Translations under genes and position numbers: made by a program
Notes under the pieces: generated by a model
Seen by the model: the letters and a program-made list of their open reading frames with translations, nothing else
Told to the model about the DNA's origin: nothing
Databases searched by the model: none
NCBI GenBank assembly: GCA_017857895.1
Contig: JAFMCG010000007.1
Coordinates: 1-41,793, forward strand
Length of the DNA: 41,793 nt
From: Burkholderiaceae bacterium
Lineage (GTDB): Bacteria; Pseudomonadota; Gammaproteobacteria; Burkholderiales; Burkholderiaceae_B
Direction of reading: 5' to 3'
Shown here: positions 25,334 through 34,592 of the stretch, one piece after another
Layout of the letters: each line of letters opens with the position of its first letter
Position numbering within the stretch: the stretch's first letter is position 1

Positions 25334-26413
25334 TCATTTACTGGGTTGTTTGATCATGACCACCACAAACGTGACAACGGTCAGTGGCACCACAAAACTC
25401 AACATTGCCGATGAGATCAGGGGTAAGGCCGCATGCTCTTGAGAACGCATGATCAGAAAGGCCACGTAGGCGGCGTAATACGCAATAAAGACAGCCCCTT
25501 CCCACCGCGCAATCTCACGTCCAGACAAAAATACCGGTAAGCAAGCCAGAAAGGCCGCCAACATAATCCAGATATCGAAACTCAACGCAGAAGGGGCAAA
25601 CGCCAAACCGCCAGCGCCTGACACAACGCCAGCGAGTCCGATACAACCCAAAGTATTGAAGATGCAGCTACCCACCACGTTGCCCACCGCCATGTCTCGT
25701 TCACCTTTGAGCGCAGCCGCCACGGATGTGGCGACTTCAGGCAATGAGGTGCCCGCTGCCACGATCGTTAACCCAATCACCAATTCACTGATGCCGAAAG
25801 CGCGCGCAAACGTTACGGCGCTGTCAACCAACCAATTCGAACCCAACACCAACATGACCAGACCGGCAATGATGAAGGTGGCCTGCCCATACCAACGTGA
25901 ATCAAAACCACCAGGTTTGGCGGGCTGAATTTCATCGACAAAATCTTGGGTTTCTTCAGGCGGTGCGCGACGAGCCTGCATAATCAGAAACGTCGTGTAC
26001 AGGACCAACAGAACCAGCAGGACAACACCCTCTACAAGCGAAATCGTGCCATCAAGCCCCATGACCAGTAACAAAATGCCCGAACCCAACATGATCGGCA
26101 TTTCCTGCCGAATGACTTGGGCATGGACGGTCAGGGGGATGGCCAACGCGCCCAATCCTAGCACCACCAAAATATTAAAAACGTTGCTACCGATCACATT
26201 ACCCAAGGCCACATCGCCCGTGCCACCAAGCACCGCGTCGACTGTTACCGCCATTTCAGGTGCGCTCGTGCCAAACGCCACCACCGTCAGACCCACCACC
26301 AAAGGGGAGATACCCAATGACATGGACAGCTTTGAGGCGCCATTAACCAAGGCATTTGCACCGAAGAGCAAAAGAATCAATCCACCGATAAAAAACAATA
26401 CCGTTGCTAGCAT
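25334..26413 (-). CDS. Calcium/sodium antiporter (CaCA family, YrbG-like)
   Basis: About 359 residues from the ATG at 26413, which has GAGG eight to eleven bases ahead; a GTG four codons upstream is the alternative. Ten or eleven hydrophobic helices are arranged as two inverted halves. Each half holds an alpha repeat with ion-binding acidic residues: VAFGTSAPEMAVTV in the first and VAAGTSLPEVATSV in the second, followed by the GNVIGSN and GNVVGSC phrases. This matches the YrbG branch of cation/calcium exchangers, which swap Ca2+ for Na+ or H+ across the inner membrane. A hydrophilic loop near residues 150-165 separates the halves. It stands alone, divergent from the Spy-like gene. Confidence 0.94.
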   Translation of the reverse strand: MLATVLFFIGGLILLLFGANALVNGASKLSMSLGISPLVVGLTVVAFGTSAPEMAVTVDAVLGGTGDVALGNVIGSNVFNILVVLGLGALAIPLTVHAQVIRQEMPIMLGSGILLLVMGLDGTISLVEGVVLLVLLVLYTTFLIMQARRAPPEETQDFVDEIQPAKPGGFDSRWYGQATFIIAGLVMLVLGSNWLVDSAVTFARAFGISELVIGLTIVAAGTSLPEVATSVAAALKGERDMAVGNVVGSCIFNTLGCIGLAGVVSGAGGLAFAPSALSFDIWIMLAAFLACLPVFLSGREIARWEGAVFIAYYAAYVAFLIMRSQEHAALPLISSAMLSFVVPLTVVTFVVVMIKQPSK

Positions 26414-26628
26414 GCCTAACCTCACTTATATACAGCCAATGATTGAACCACAATGCGACTGCAATAGCGGCATACGCCGTAAAAATAATCTGGCGAGCTT
26501 AGCCGGCCTACAGCAAATGCACTTAAACATTTTGTGACATGGTTTGAAACATCTTAACCAAATACCGAAACACTTTTGACACTACCCGAGCCGCACACTG
26601 GGGCTGTCAATCACAAGGAGTTATCACC

Positions 26629-27138
26629 ATGAAGCAAAAATCCTACGTCCGCCCCCTAATTTTTGGTCTCTCTCTGGCTGTTATCAGCGCCGGTGTCCTC
26701 GCCTCTGGAAAACAGCATGATGCTGGTGAAGGCTGCCAAAAATCGGACGACAACAAGCAGCACCACATGCAAAACCAGTCTAAGGGCATGATGCAATTAC
26801 CCGCTGAGTTGGTCGCGTCACTAAAGCTTTCAGAGACACAAGCCAACGCACTGTCCTCTGCCCAAACAGCTGCTAACGGCATGCGTGCGAGCATGATGCA
26901 AGGTATGCGTGAAGCCCGTCAAGGGTCGAAAGCACAGATGGGCGATGGCAATTTCGATCCACGCGTCATGTTTGAACAACAAGAGCAACGAATGGTCGCA
27001 CGCCAAAAGGCACGCCAAGCCATCCAAGCCCAATGGTTAACATTTTGGGACAGCTTGGACACCGAACAAAAGTCAACCTTGCAAGACTACCTAAAAAACC
27101 ATGCCCAAAAAGGCAATGGTCACCACCAACGCAGTTAA
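26629..27138 (+). CDS. Spy/CpxP-like periplasmic protein
   Basis: A 169-residue protein with AAGGAG before its ATG and a Sec signal at residues 1-25 (cleaved near LAS-G). The mature part is all-helical, rich in Met, Gln, His and Lys, and contains two LTxxQ-like repeats in degenerate form: LKLSETQANAL and LDTEQKSTLQDYL. This pattern defines the Spy/CpxP family of ATP-independent periplasmic chaperones and envelope-stress modulators. The Met/His-rich ends (HHMQNQSKGMM, HHQRS) could also bind metal. A terminator follows. A two-component system lies 0.8 kb away, and such genes often regulate spy-like genes, but no direct evidence links them. Confidence 0.8.
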   Translation: MKQKSYVRPLIFGLSLAVISAGVLASGKQHDAGEGCQKSDDNKQHHMQNQSKGMMQLPAELVASLKLSETQANALSSAQTAANGMRASMMQGMREARQGSKAQMGDGNFDPRVMFEQQEQRMVARQKARQAIQAQWLTFWDSLDTEQKSTLQDYLKNHAQKGNGHHQRS

Positions 27139-27179
27139 CACGTCAACGCTAGGTTTCTGACCTCTGATTTTACTGACAG

Positions 27180-27207
27180 CGCTCGGCCATCGGCCGGGCG
27201 TCATTTT
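27180..27207 (+). terminator. Rho-independent terminator after the Spy-like gene
   Basis: CGCTCGGCC (27180-27188) pairs with GGCCGGGCG (27192-27200) over nine bases with one G-U pair around loop ATC. TCATTTTT follows. It lies 42 bases after the stop and reads as a terminator on the plus strand only. Confidence 0.75.
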
Positions 27208-27214
27208 TCCGTGA

Positions 27215-27880
27215 TCATTTGGCGCGTTGGCGTTTGAAAAAATAGATGGTCGCGGGCGCCATCAGCAACGCCGCTATCCAATAAACACCACCCTTTGTGT
27301 GAACAACCAAACCGTGACTGAACCAAAGACCGGCCACAAACGCCAAAAAAGCCAAGCCAACCTGAACTGAGCTAACAGCAGACACCAAATTGATGGGGTA
27401 GCTTAACGAAGCGCCAAGCAGACGGGCCAGCTTTGACACTCGAACAGTGCTATTGGCGTATTTGTGTGAATACAAAAGGCCAACCTGAAAACCCAGTACC
27501 AAGGCACTTAGACCTACCACAAACACTTGCATGGAGGCCACAGGGTTTGCTGGCAATGTCGCCAGCAAAAGCGCCAACACAAAAAACATCATTGAAGCCA
27601 ACCAAAATCCGTCATCGGACTGCTGACGAACACTTTGCCCGCTTGCGCAGACACCGGCTGCCGCCATTCCTGACAGCATGGTGACCACGGGTAGCAACGC
27701 TCGCGCCGCTGATGCTGGTGTCAGGGGGTGTTGCCCCAAGTCAGCAATACTCAGGATAAGGTTTCCGGGAATCAAACCCATGAACGTGCCGCCAAGCCCA
27801 AAAAGACTGATCCCTTCTAGCATTCCCCATGCGAAAATAAGAAAGAGTAAGGGCCAGCGCTGTTTCAAACCGTGAAGCAT
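27215..27880 (-). CDS. Membrane protein resembling DUF1275 (YoaK family)
   Basis: About 221 residues from the ATG at 27880; the frame extends 13 codons to a TTG without a ribosome site. Six hydrophobic segments cover most of the protein. The N-terminal part, GMLEGISLFGLGGTFMGLIPGNLIL, resembles the DUF1275 hallmark in which a helix ends in a glycine-rich loop and a TGN or PGN sequence. Here the usual threonine is proline. The function of the family is not known. A short gap separates it from the histidine kinase gene upstream on the same strand, and transcription could continue from that pair. Confidence 0.6.
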   Translation of the reverse strand: MLHGLKQRWPLLFLIFAWGMLEGISLFGLGGTFMGLIPGNLILSIADLGQHPLTPASAARALLPVVTMLSGMAAAGVCASGQSVRQQSDDGFWLASMMFFVLALLLATLPANPVASMQVFVVGLSALVLGFQVGLLYSHKYANSTVRVSKLARLLGASLSYPINLVSAVSSVQVGLAFLAFVAGLWFSHGLVVHTKGGVYWIAALLMAPATIYFFKRQRAK

Positions 27881-27957
27881 TCTAAATTCCCACACCAAAT
27901 GAACATCAGAAATTAGCAATGCCAGATATTACCCGCATCGACATAAAAAAAACTGAC

Positions 27958-29358
27958 TCAATCGTCTGTCTGCGCGGCCAGCGGAAAAAACACCGAAACC
28001 TGAAGCCCACCTTGCGCGGCCGACCCAAGTTCAACCCGCCCACCATGCGCAATGGCCAACCCTTTAACCAAACTCAAGCCCAAACCAACGCTGCCCGTGT
28101 GGGTACGCGCTTGATCAAGGCGCTCGAATGGTTCAAATGCCCGCTGATAATCAGCCGCGTCGATGCCCAGGCCGTGATCACTGACTTGCAACACCACCTC
28201 TGTTGTCAATGCTTGCAAACTCACTTCTACGGGTGGTTTTCCGTGCGTTAAGGCGTTATCGACCAGATTGAGCAACAATCGACGCAGCGCCTGAGCATCG
28301 GCACGAATCACAACGGGACTCTTGACTGGCGGAATCGAGAGCGTCACCGGCTTACCCAAGCGCTGTTCTTCGGCAACTTGGGTGACTAACCATTCATCCA
28401 TGCGAAGCGGCACCATCGTTAGGCGCGCGGCATCTTGCCCACGCATGAAATCCAGAAACTGCTCGACCATGCGCTGCATGTCATTTAAGTCTCGCTTTAG
28501 ACCAAGCTTTAGCATCTCATCGTCGGTCATTTCAATACGCAACGCCATGCGTGACAGAGGGCCCTTAAGGTCATGCGGCAAACCCGTCAATAAGGTTTGC
28601 TGGGCTTGCCTTGACTGTTGTAAGGATTGGAGCATGGCGTTAAACCGTTCGCCGAGTCGTTGCGTTTCAACGGGCCCCGAAGGCACTACCGGCTCGGGCT
28701 GACCCAAGGCCAGTTGATCGGTGGCTTTGACAAGCCGGGTGATGGGCCGTGTGATGTGCCAAGAAAACCCAGCGGCCACGAGCAACAGCAAAGCCAGGGC
28801 CACCAGCCACCACACTATCATTGGCGTGGTGACGGGTGGATCAACCCGATCGAGCGGAATTCGCAGCCATTGTGTCGGTCCCGATTGATCAATAGAAACA
28901 TACAAGTAGGGTTGCGGGCCCGCCGTGACAGCCACTTGATTGGTACTGCCCAAAACGCGATTGATATCACGCGACAAGCGTCTTAGACTGTGTCGAATGG
29001 CATGCGTGTGCCCGTCCGCAGATGGTCGCAGGCCATCAGCGGAAAGAAAGCGCGCACGCGCAGGTGGCCTGGTTTGCAATAACTGCCACTGGCCGCTTGA
29101 GGCGCGGTGCACAAACATGGCCCGCTTGGGTGTTGCAATCATGGCAATGGCAGACTGCAAGGTGGTGATGCTGGTAACCAAGAGATTGGTGGCGACAGCC
29201 TGTAACTGATGCTGCCGATAAACGGTTACCGCATACAACGTCAACGCCTGGGTCAACAACACCGCCACCAGAATCAAACCAATCAGCCGCGCCCGTAGCG
29301 TGCGAGGCAAAAGCCAAGCCAGCCATCGTGGCGCTTGAGCCTGTTTTGAGTTGCTCAT
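27958..29358 (-). CDS. Sensor histidine kinase (EnvZ-like)
   Basis: A 466-residue kinase whose ATG at 29358 overlaps the regulator's stop by four bases (ATGA). Order of parts: TM1 about 24-46, a periplasmic sensor of about 130 residues, TM2 about 179-200, HAMP (ITRPITRLV), then the dimerisation domain with phospho-accepting H262 in PHDLKGPLSR. The ATPase domain has N box LVDNALTHG, G1 DHGLGID and G2 GLGLSLVKGL. The order regulator-kinase and the HDLKGPL box place it near EnvZ/RstB. The sensor part is rich in Arg and His and has no recognisable domain. Signal unknown; envelope stress or a cation is plausible given the neighbouring Spy-like and antiporter genes. Confidence 0.94.
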   Translation of the reverse strand: MSNSKQAQAPRWLAWLLPRTLRARLIGLILVAVLLTQALTLYAVTVYRQHQLQAVATNLLVTSITTLQSAIAMIATPKRAMFVHRASSGQWQLLQTRPPARARFLSADGLRPSADGHTHAIRHSLRRLSRDINRVLGSTNQVAVTAGPQPYLYVSIDQSGPTQWLRIPLDRVDPPVTTPMIVWWLVALALLLLVAAGFSWHITRPITRLVKATDQLALGQPEPVVPSGPVETQRLGERFNAMLQSLQQSRQAQQTLLTGLPHDLKGPLSRMALRIEMTDDEMLKLGLKRDLNDMQRMVEQFLDFMRGQDAARLTMVPLRMDEWLVTQVAEEQRLGKPVTLSIPPVKSPVVIRADAQALRRLLLNLVDNALTHGKPPVEVSLQALTTEVVLQVSDHGLGIDAADYQRAFEPFERLDQARTHTGSVGLGLSLVKGLAIAHGGRVELGSAAQGGLQVSVFFPLAAQTDD

Positions 29359-30053
29359 GGCGAAAACCGGTAGCCTGTGCCCCAAACCGTTTGAATCCAT
29401 CGGGGTGACTTGGGGTCGTCTTCGATGGCGCGCCGCAGCCTCAAGATGGCAATATCGATCGCTCTGTCATGCCTGTCCCCGGCGTCATCATCACGAGCAA
29501 GCGTCAACAATCGGTCACGCGACAGCGGCTTGCCAGCGTGTTCAATCAGTGCTTCTAGCAGGTTGAGTTCGCCACCGGTGAGTTTGATAACAGCCCCATC
29601 ACGGGTGAGTTGCCTGGAAATGGGATCAAAAAGGAACGGTCCAAACGGGAATGGTCGGTTGGGCTTTATTGCCGATGGCCCAGACTTGCGCCTTAAAACC
29701 GCTTCGATTCGCGCCAAAAGTTCACGTGGATCAAAAGGCTTGCCCACATAGTCGTCAGCGCCCGCCTCTAGGCCCATGATACGGTCAACATGTTCGTCTT
29801 TGGCTGTCAACAGAATCACTGGCACATCTTCACCCTGCGCGCGTAGATCGCGACAGGCTTGTAATCCATCTCGACCAGGCATCATGCGATCTAGCACGAC
29901 CAAATCGGGTGCAAATCGAGCAATGACCTCCTCCAAGGTATTGGCATCAGCCGCGAGCAAGGTGTCAAAGCCGTGCTTATTCAAATAACTGGCCAGTAAT
30001 TGCCGAAGTTCAGGATCATCATCGACAACAAGAATTTTTTGGGAATTTGCCAT
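29355..30053 (-). CDS. OmpR-family response regulator
   Basis: A 232-residue regulator. The receiver domain has the acidic pocket D11-D13, phospho-accepting D55 in VVLDRMMPG, and the LTAKDE lysine loop. A linker of about 15 residues (SGPSAIKPNRPFPFGPF) leads to a winged-helix DNA-binding domain with LTGGELNLLEALIEHAGKPL and ending in WGTGYRFSP, the usual OmpR/PhoB finish. First gene of the pair, translationally coupled to the kinase. Targets are not identifiable from the sequence. Confidence 0.96.
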   Translation of the reverse strand: MANSQKILVVDDDPELRQLLASYLNKHGFDTLLAADANTLEEVIARFAPDLVVLDRMMPGRDGLQACRDLRAQGEDVPVILLTAKDEHVDRIMGLEAGADDYVGKPFDPRELLARIEAVLRRKSGPSAIKPNRPFPFGPFLFDPISRQLTRDGAVIKLTGGELNLLEALIEHAGKPLSRDRLLTLARDDDAGDRHDRAIDIAILRLRRAIEDDPKSPRWIQTVWGTGYRFSP

Positions 30054-30136
30054 GACTCAAGTGTGCGTCGGACGGCCCACCAGCGCAAGTGCCTTGAGAC
30101 CCCTTTAGGCGCTTTGAAATCCACTGAAACACCTGT

Positions 30137-31465
30137 TTACCGTATCGGCGGAGCTTGGCGGATGTTCTGGTCAACGTAAATGATCACTTGCTCAGCATAG
30201 TTGGCCCGCCAAGAGAACTTGCGACTGTCATTTAATGCCACCACGTTAATGATTACCATTAAAGCCACCGCTACCCAAAGCGGCCAAGTGGTTTTCTCAG
30301 CCCCGCGCCAATACACCTTGACCAACCAAAACAATACTGGAATCAATGCAATGGGGAAAATCACCGTTAAGTGCCAATAATTAAAGACAATCGGGGCCAG
30401 AGCGGCACTTATCATGGCGGCCATCCAAGCACCAAAGGTGTACAACAATAGCCAATGCTGAGCGCTTTGTACGGGACCGGCGCGACGACGCAGGTGCGAT
30501 TTGATGAGCTTGAAGGCATAAACATTTGCCACCAAGCTGATGACCATTGTGAGCAGTGCCAAAAGACCCAGTAGCACCCGCCACGACATGACCGAAACCC
30601 ATTGAAGCGTCGCGAAGGGCAACCAGGAAAATTCCGTGTGATTGACCAATTGACTCGGAAACGCCCAAGAACCGTAACGCAACCAATAGATGACCGCTTT
30701 TAAGACCGGATAGACGTGCACGCCGCCCCAGCCGATGTATCGCTCGCGTGCAGCAGGATCTGCGTTACGCGTGATATCGGGATTGGCCAGCACTTGCTGA
30801 AGGTAGGGAAACAGTGACAGTCCAACGAGTGCGATCGCCAACAACACCCCCCAGGCATTGAGCCGTAAGGCACCACGATATAAAAGGTACCCTGACAAAA
30901 TCACCAGCACCGGCCACGAGAAATGCAGCTGCATGGCCAGCCCGATCGACAAGACATGCAGAAAACTCGGTATAAATGCTGGCGATTCGCGCAAGCGCCA
31001 TGCTGACCAAAGGTGCAAGCCAACACAAAAGATCAAATAGGAGGGGTTGTAAAGCAGGCTGTCAAACAAAAACCAAGGGTTTAGCCAGCAAAGGGCCAAA
31101 AAAATCAGTCTGACTTCGGTACGATCATCGAACACCTGCCGAATCACGTTGTCGAGCAATAAAAAACCAACCAAGCGCACCAGCAACAAAAAAGCCATCG
31201 GCGCATAGGGTGAATCCCAAATAAGCAACGGTCCGCCAACGAGCCATGCCAGCAATGACCCAGGCACGTTACCGACCACGCTGGCTGAGTTGCCAACCGT
31301 TTGCCAAACGCCGTGATAGGCCCCCATGTAACCGTTATCAATCATCTGGAGTTGGTCGCCTTGGACGACCTGTTGACTGGCATACCAAACGGCAAGCACA
31401 GAACCGAGCAATAAGCCACACCAGAAGAGCGCCGCTGTTGCGCTCGATCGTTTTGAAGGATTCAT
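30137..31465 (-). CDS. Polytopic membrane protein, glycosyltransferase 39-like
   Basis: About 442 residues from the ATG at 31465; a TTG eight codons upstream is possible, and neither has a clear ribosome site. Around ten hydrophobic helices are visible. After TM1 lies a periplasmic loop with GDQLQMIDNGYMGAYHGVWQ, followed by the phrase GNVPGSLLAWLVGGPL and later WLNPWFLFDSLLYNPSYL. The layout, with an acidic residue in the first loop and Pro/Trp-rich loops, resembles lipid-linked-sugar glycosyltransferases of the GT39/ArnT type (GT-C fold). The usual DE/ED motif is not obvious, so the role is uncertain. It stands alone, divergent from the crotonase gene. Confidence 0.6.
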   Translation of the reverse strand: MNPSKRSSATAALFWCGLLLGSVLAVWYASQQVVQGDQLQMIDNGYMGAYHGVWQTVGNSASVVGNVPGSLLAWLVGGPLLIWDSPYAPMAFLLLVRLVGFLLLDNVIRQVFDDRTEVRLIFLALCWLNPWFLFDSLLYNPSYLIFCVGLHLWSAWRLRESPAFIPSFLHVLSIGLAMQLHFSWPVLVILSGYLLYRGALRLNAWGVLLAIALVGLSLFPYLQQVLANPDITRNADPAARERYIGWGGVHVYPVLKAVIYWLRYGSWAFPSQLVNHTEFSWLPFATLQWVSVMSWRVLLGLLALLTMVISLVANVYAFKLIKSHLRRRAGPVQSAQHWLLLYTFGAWMAAMISAALAPIVFNYWHLTVIFPIALIPVLFWLVKVYWRGAEKTTWPLWVAVALMVIINVVALNDSRKFSWRANYAEQVIIYVDQNIRQAPPIR

Positions 31466-31596
31466 GTCAAACGGATTAAAAAAGACCAAGGGGTCGATCG
31501 ACGATCGTTAAGCCACCAATAAAAGTAGCCTCAGACAAAGCTGCCACATTGTACGATGGCAATAACTGCCGCAGACATCATACGATTGGAACCCTC

Positions 31597-32373
31597 ATGA
31601 CGACCATTACTGATCTACCCCACGCCAAAGTAACCCTCGATGCCCAAGGCGTGGCCTGCTTAACCATACAGACGGGCAATCACTTGAATATTTTGGGTAC
31701 GCCAGTGGTGGCTGATTTGCGCACGGCATTGGCGCAAATCGCTCAAAGGTCAGAAATCCGAGTTTTGGTGCTTCGTGGCACAGGAGACAAAGCCTTTGTG
31801 GCCGGCGCCAACATCAAAGAAATGGCGGGACTTGATCGCCTTGGTGCTGAAACCTTTATTTCTGGTTTGCGCGACCTCTGCGAGTTGGTCAGACATTTTC
31901 CCGCCCCAGTCGTCGCACGGATTCCAGGCTGGTGCTTGGGTGCTGGGCTTGAATTGGCCATGGCTTGCGATTTGCGAGTGGCCGCTGAGGGCACGCAATT
32001 CGGTATGCCTGAGGTCAAAGTGGGGATTCCTTCAGTCATTCACGCCACCCTCTTGCCACGCTTGATTAGCCCAACCCATGCCAGTTGGATGTTGCTTAGC
32101 GGCGAATTAGTGGGTAGCGAGCAAGCCCTCAGTTGGGGGCTCGTGAATGAGTGCGTCAATCTGGCCAAATTAGACGCTCGTATCGACGCCATCACGACCG
32201 CTTTTGTGGCGCTCGCACCCGAAGCCGTTAAGCAACAAAAACGCCTTATGCGTCGTTGGGAAAAATTGCCTCTCACCGATGCGATTAACGACACTGTCGG
32301 CGAGTTTGGTGCAGCATTTGAAACAGGCGAGCCTGCGCATTTCATGGGTCAATGGATCAAAGAAAACCACTGA
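31597..32373 (+). CDS. Enoyl-CoA hydratase/isomerase (crotonase family)
   Basis: A 258-residue crotonase with a start ATG at 31597 (GGAA ahead); the longer frame from 31549 is dismissed. Oxyanion-hole segments are DKAFVAGANIKEMAGL and GWCLGAGLELAMACD, and the active-site glutamate is in FGMPEVKVGIPSV. The length is typical of short-chain enoyl-CoA hydratases. It is only distantly similar to the crotonase at 862-1692. The gene is isolated, with a divergent membrane protein upstream and a convergent exporter downstream, so its pathway (fatty acid or branched-chain amino acid oxidation) cannot be specified. Confidence 0.92.
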   Translation: MTTITDLPHAKVTLDAQGVACLTIQTGNHLNILGTPVVADLRTALAQIAQRSEIRVLVLRGTGDKAFVAGANIKEMAGLDRLGAETFISGLRDLCELVRHFPAPVVARIPGWCLGAGLELAMACDLRVAAEGTQFGMPEVKVGIPSVIHATLLPRLISPTHASWMLLSGELVGSEQALSWGLVNECVNLAKLDARIDAITTAFVALAPEAVKQQKRLMRRWEKLPLTDAINDTVGEFGAAFETGEPAHFMGQWIKENH

Positions 32374-32409
32374 CGCCGTCGCGTGGCCCTGTTGCCGTTA
32401 ACCGTCGAT

Positions 32410-33825
32410 CTAGGATCGAGTGGTGTAGCTGTTCATCTTGATGTTGACGGCGAGCCAACCAATCACCGCGCATGCGCATACCGAAGCGATCAGGCCCAAA
32501 CGCAGGCCCGATCGAATCGACAACTCAGCAATCGCCACACCCACGAGTGCCGTACCCACGGCGCTACCTAGCGCCCGGGTGGTTTGAACCAAGGCCGAGG
32601 CAACGCCGACATCTTGCCGATTCGCCACGATCTGCATAAATAGGGTGAAGTTGGGCAGTAGAAATCCCAACCCTAACCCACAGAACGTCATGCTCAAGAG
32701 CACCCACCAAACCGCGCTTTGCGCGGTGAATGTCAGGGCGAATGCACAACCCAAGCCCAGCAAGATACTTCCCAACAGCATCAATCGCTGCGGATTGCTC
32801 TCGCGAGGAAACAAACGACCGTTGATGATGCTGCCAATCGGCATACCCGCCACCAGTGGTGTAATCAGGGCGCCAGCCACAATGGGGCTGAAACCGAAAA
32901 CATCTTGGAATTGAAGTGGGATGTAAAAAATCAAAATGAACATCACCGCACCGCTGAGTATCGAAGCCAAATTTATAAATTGGGCTTGGCGCGTTTGAAG
33001 GACTCGCAATGGGAAGATGGGCGTTGGCACCCGACGCTCAACTTTGAGTAAAAGATAGCCTGAAACCACGGTACTGACAATCACAGCAAGTGCCACCCAC
33101 GGGGGTACGGTTGAATCTTGCCCCGTCAGCAATTCAATCCCGACCAATGGTGCCCCGACTGTCAGAGCCATGAGCAAAGCACCGACCCAGTCCATCCGGT
33201 GCTCGTCGCTACTAACGGGCTGCAATCGAGGAAAGAAACGCCATATCATGACAAAAGCAATGACGGCTGTGACAGGAATCACAAAAAAAGCAGCCCGCCA
33301 ACCCAGGGCTTGTGTCACCAAACCACCAAGGACAGGCCCAACACCACTGGCCACTGCAAAAGTCGATGAGAGCAACACCATCCAACGCACCCGCTGCTTG
33401 GGATCTGGAAAAATATCGGCTGGCGCGGCAAAAGCAGTGGCAATCATCATGCCGCCACCCAATCCCTGCAGGACTCGAAAGGCAACCAGCTGCGACATGG
33501 TTTGAGACAAGCCAGACAAGACCGAGCCCAACGTCACCAGAACCAGTGACAACAATATCAGGGGCTTGCGGCCGTAGAGATCACCTAGCCGCCCAAAAAT
33601 CATGATGGTCACGGCACAAGCCAAGAAATAACCCGTTCCTGCCCAAGCATAGAGCGCCATGCCACCCAACGCCTCAGCGACTTGCGGCAAGATAGTACTG
33701 ATGATCGTGGCATCAAAAGCCACAATCGAGACGGTGACTGCAACACCTGCCATCGACAATAGCAACTCACGATGACTTGCCGCAGGGGCTGATGGTGCAG
33801 CGGGAGGAGACTCAGACACATTCAA
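32410..33825 (-). CDS. MFS multidrug exporter, EmrB/QacA (DHA2) type
   Basis: About 471 residues with 14 hydrophobic helices, the DHA2 topology. Motifs include the loop-2 signature GRLGDLYGRKPLIL, TIISTILPQVAEALGG near helix 1 and the helix-5 antiporter motif GVGPVLGGLVTQALGWRAAF. It exports hydrophobic drugs or cations in exchange for protons. The start is uncertain: TTG at 33825 or GTG at 33819, since no in-frame ATG fits. No MFP-type partner (EmrA) or regulator is adjacent, so it is probably a single-component exporter. Confidence 0.93.
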   Translation of the reverse strand: MNVSESPPAAPSAPAASHRELLLSMAGVAVTVSIVAFDATIISTILPQVAEALGGMALYAWAGTGYFLACAVTIMIFGRLGDLYGRKPLILLSLVLVTLGSVLSGLSQTMSQLVAFRVLQGLGGGMMIATAFAAPADIFPDPKQRVRWMVLLSSTFAVASGVGPVLGGLVTQALGWRAAFFVIPVTAVIAFVMIWRFFPRLQPVSSDEHRMDWVGALLMALTVGAPLVGIELLTGQDSTVPPWVALAVIVSTVVSGYLLLKVERRVPTPIFPLRVLQTRQAQFINLASILSGAVMFILIFYIPLQFQDVFGFSPIVAGALITPLVAGMPIGSIINGRLFPRESNPQRLMLLGSILLGLGCAFALTFTAQSAVWWVLLSMTFCGLGLGFLLPNFTLFMQIVANRQDVGVASALVQTTRALGSAVGTALVGVAIAELSIRSGLRLGLIASVCACAVIGWLAVNIKMNSYTTRS

Positions 33826-33926
33826 TCCAGAAACAAAACCGCTTCGGCAACGCCTTAACCAATATCATCAGTATAAGACCGAGGACAAGCACACGCGTTG
33901 AGGCCGCGCCACATCTTTAAATGCTT

Positions 33927-34592
33927 TCATGCAACAGGGACCATCTCACGCGCCAAACGGGTAATCCCTTTAAGGTCTCTGGCTTGTTGGCGCAACGCCG
34001 GCAACATTTTTAGCAACAGCTCAGCCGTCACAAACGTATCACCAGCGGCCTGATGCCGAGCAATACACTGCAGACCAAATTGGGTCATACGATCGTCAAG
34101 GGAAACGCGACGCAAATCGCGCGCAACCCAATTGGCCAATGGCGCCACATCAATCCACTGATTTCCTGGCGCGGCGAGCGTCGCCTTTTTATACGCGTTC
34201 AAAACCATTGATCTATCGAATGGCGCATGAAAAGCGAATAATGGTGCATCACCTATCCAATCGGTAAAATCTTGTAGTACTTGCCTTTGCTCATCACCCG
34301 CCGTTTGCGCACCAACACCAATATGATGAATTAGAATGTTGTCCTTGGCACGCTTTATTTTTGCAGGACGGATAACCGCCTCGAAACTGTCTTGAACACG
34401 GATACGCGCAACCTTTAGGTCGGACTCTAGATGAATAGCGACAGCAGCAATAGAGATCAATCGATCGCGCCACAGACTCAAGCCCGTGGTTTCAGTGTCG
34501 AGCACAATCCAACGCTCGGCTTGGGTAGCCATTGACGTCATCACTGAAGCGTCTGTTTTGGCTTTGGTTTTATGAAAAAAATTATCGAACAT
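33927..34592 (-). CDS. 3'-5' exonuclease, DnaQ/epsilon-like
   Basis: A 221-residue DEDDh exonuclease. Exo I is IVLDTETTG with D32 and E34, Exo II is FHAPFDRSMV, and Exo III is ARHQAAGDTFVTAEL, carrying the histidine and aspartate. It resembles the proofreading subunit of DNA polymerase III but is shorter, lacks the polymerase-binding tail and starts with an extra basic segment. Its ATG overlaps the end of the DUF294 gene by 11 bases, so the two are coupled. This pairing beside acetate symporters is a recurrent arrangement; what the nuclease does there is unclear. Confidence 0.92.
   Translation of the reverse strand: MFDNFFHKTKAKTDASVMTSMATQAERWIVLDTETTGLSLWRDRLISIAAVAIHLESDLKVARIRVQDSFEAVIRPAKIKRAKDNILIHHIGVGAQTAGDEQRQVLQDFTDWIGDAPLFAFHAPFDRSMVLNAYKKATLAAPGNQWIDVAPLANWVARDLRRVSLDDRMTQFGLQCIARHQAAGDTFVTAELLLKMLPALRQQARDLKGITRLAREMVPVA

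Noticed and set aside
25995-26537. Plus-strand open frame of 180 codons
   Set aside because: Mostly antisense to the antiporter gene; its Thr/Pro/Asn-rich translation mirrors a hydrophobic membrane protein read backwards.
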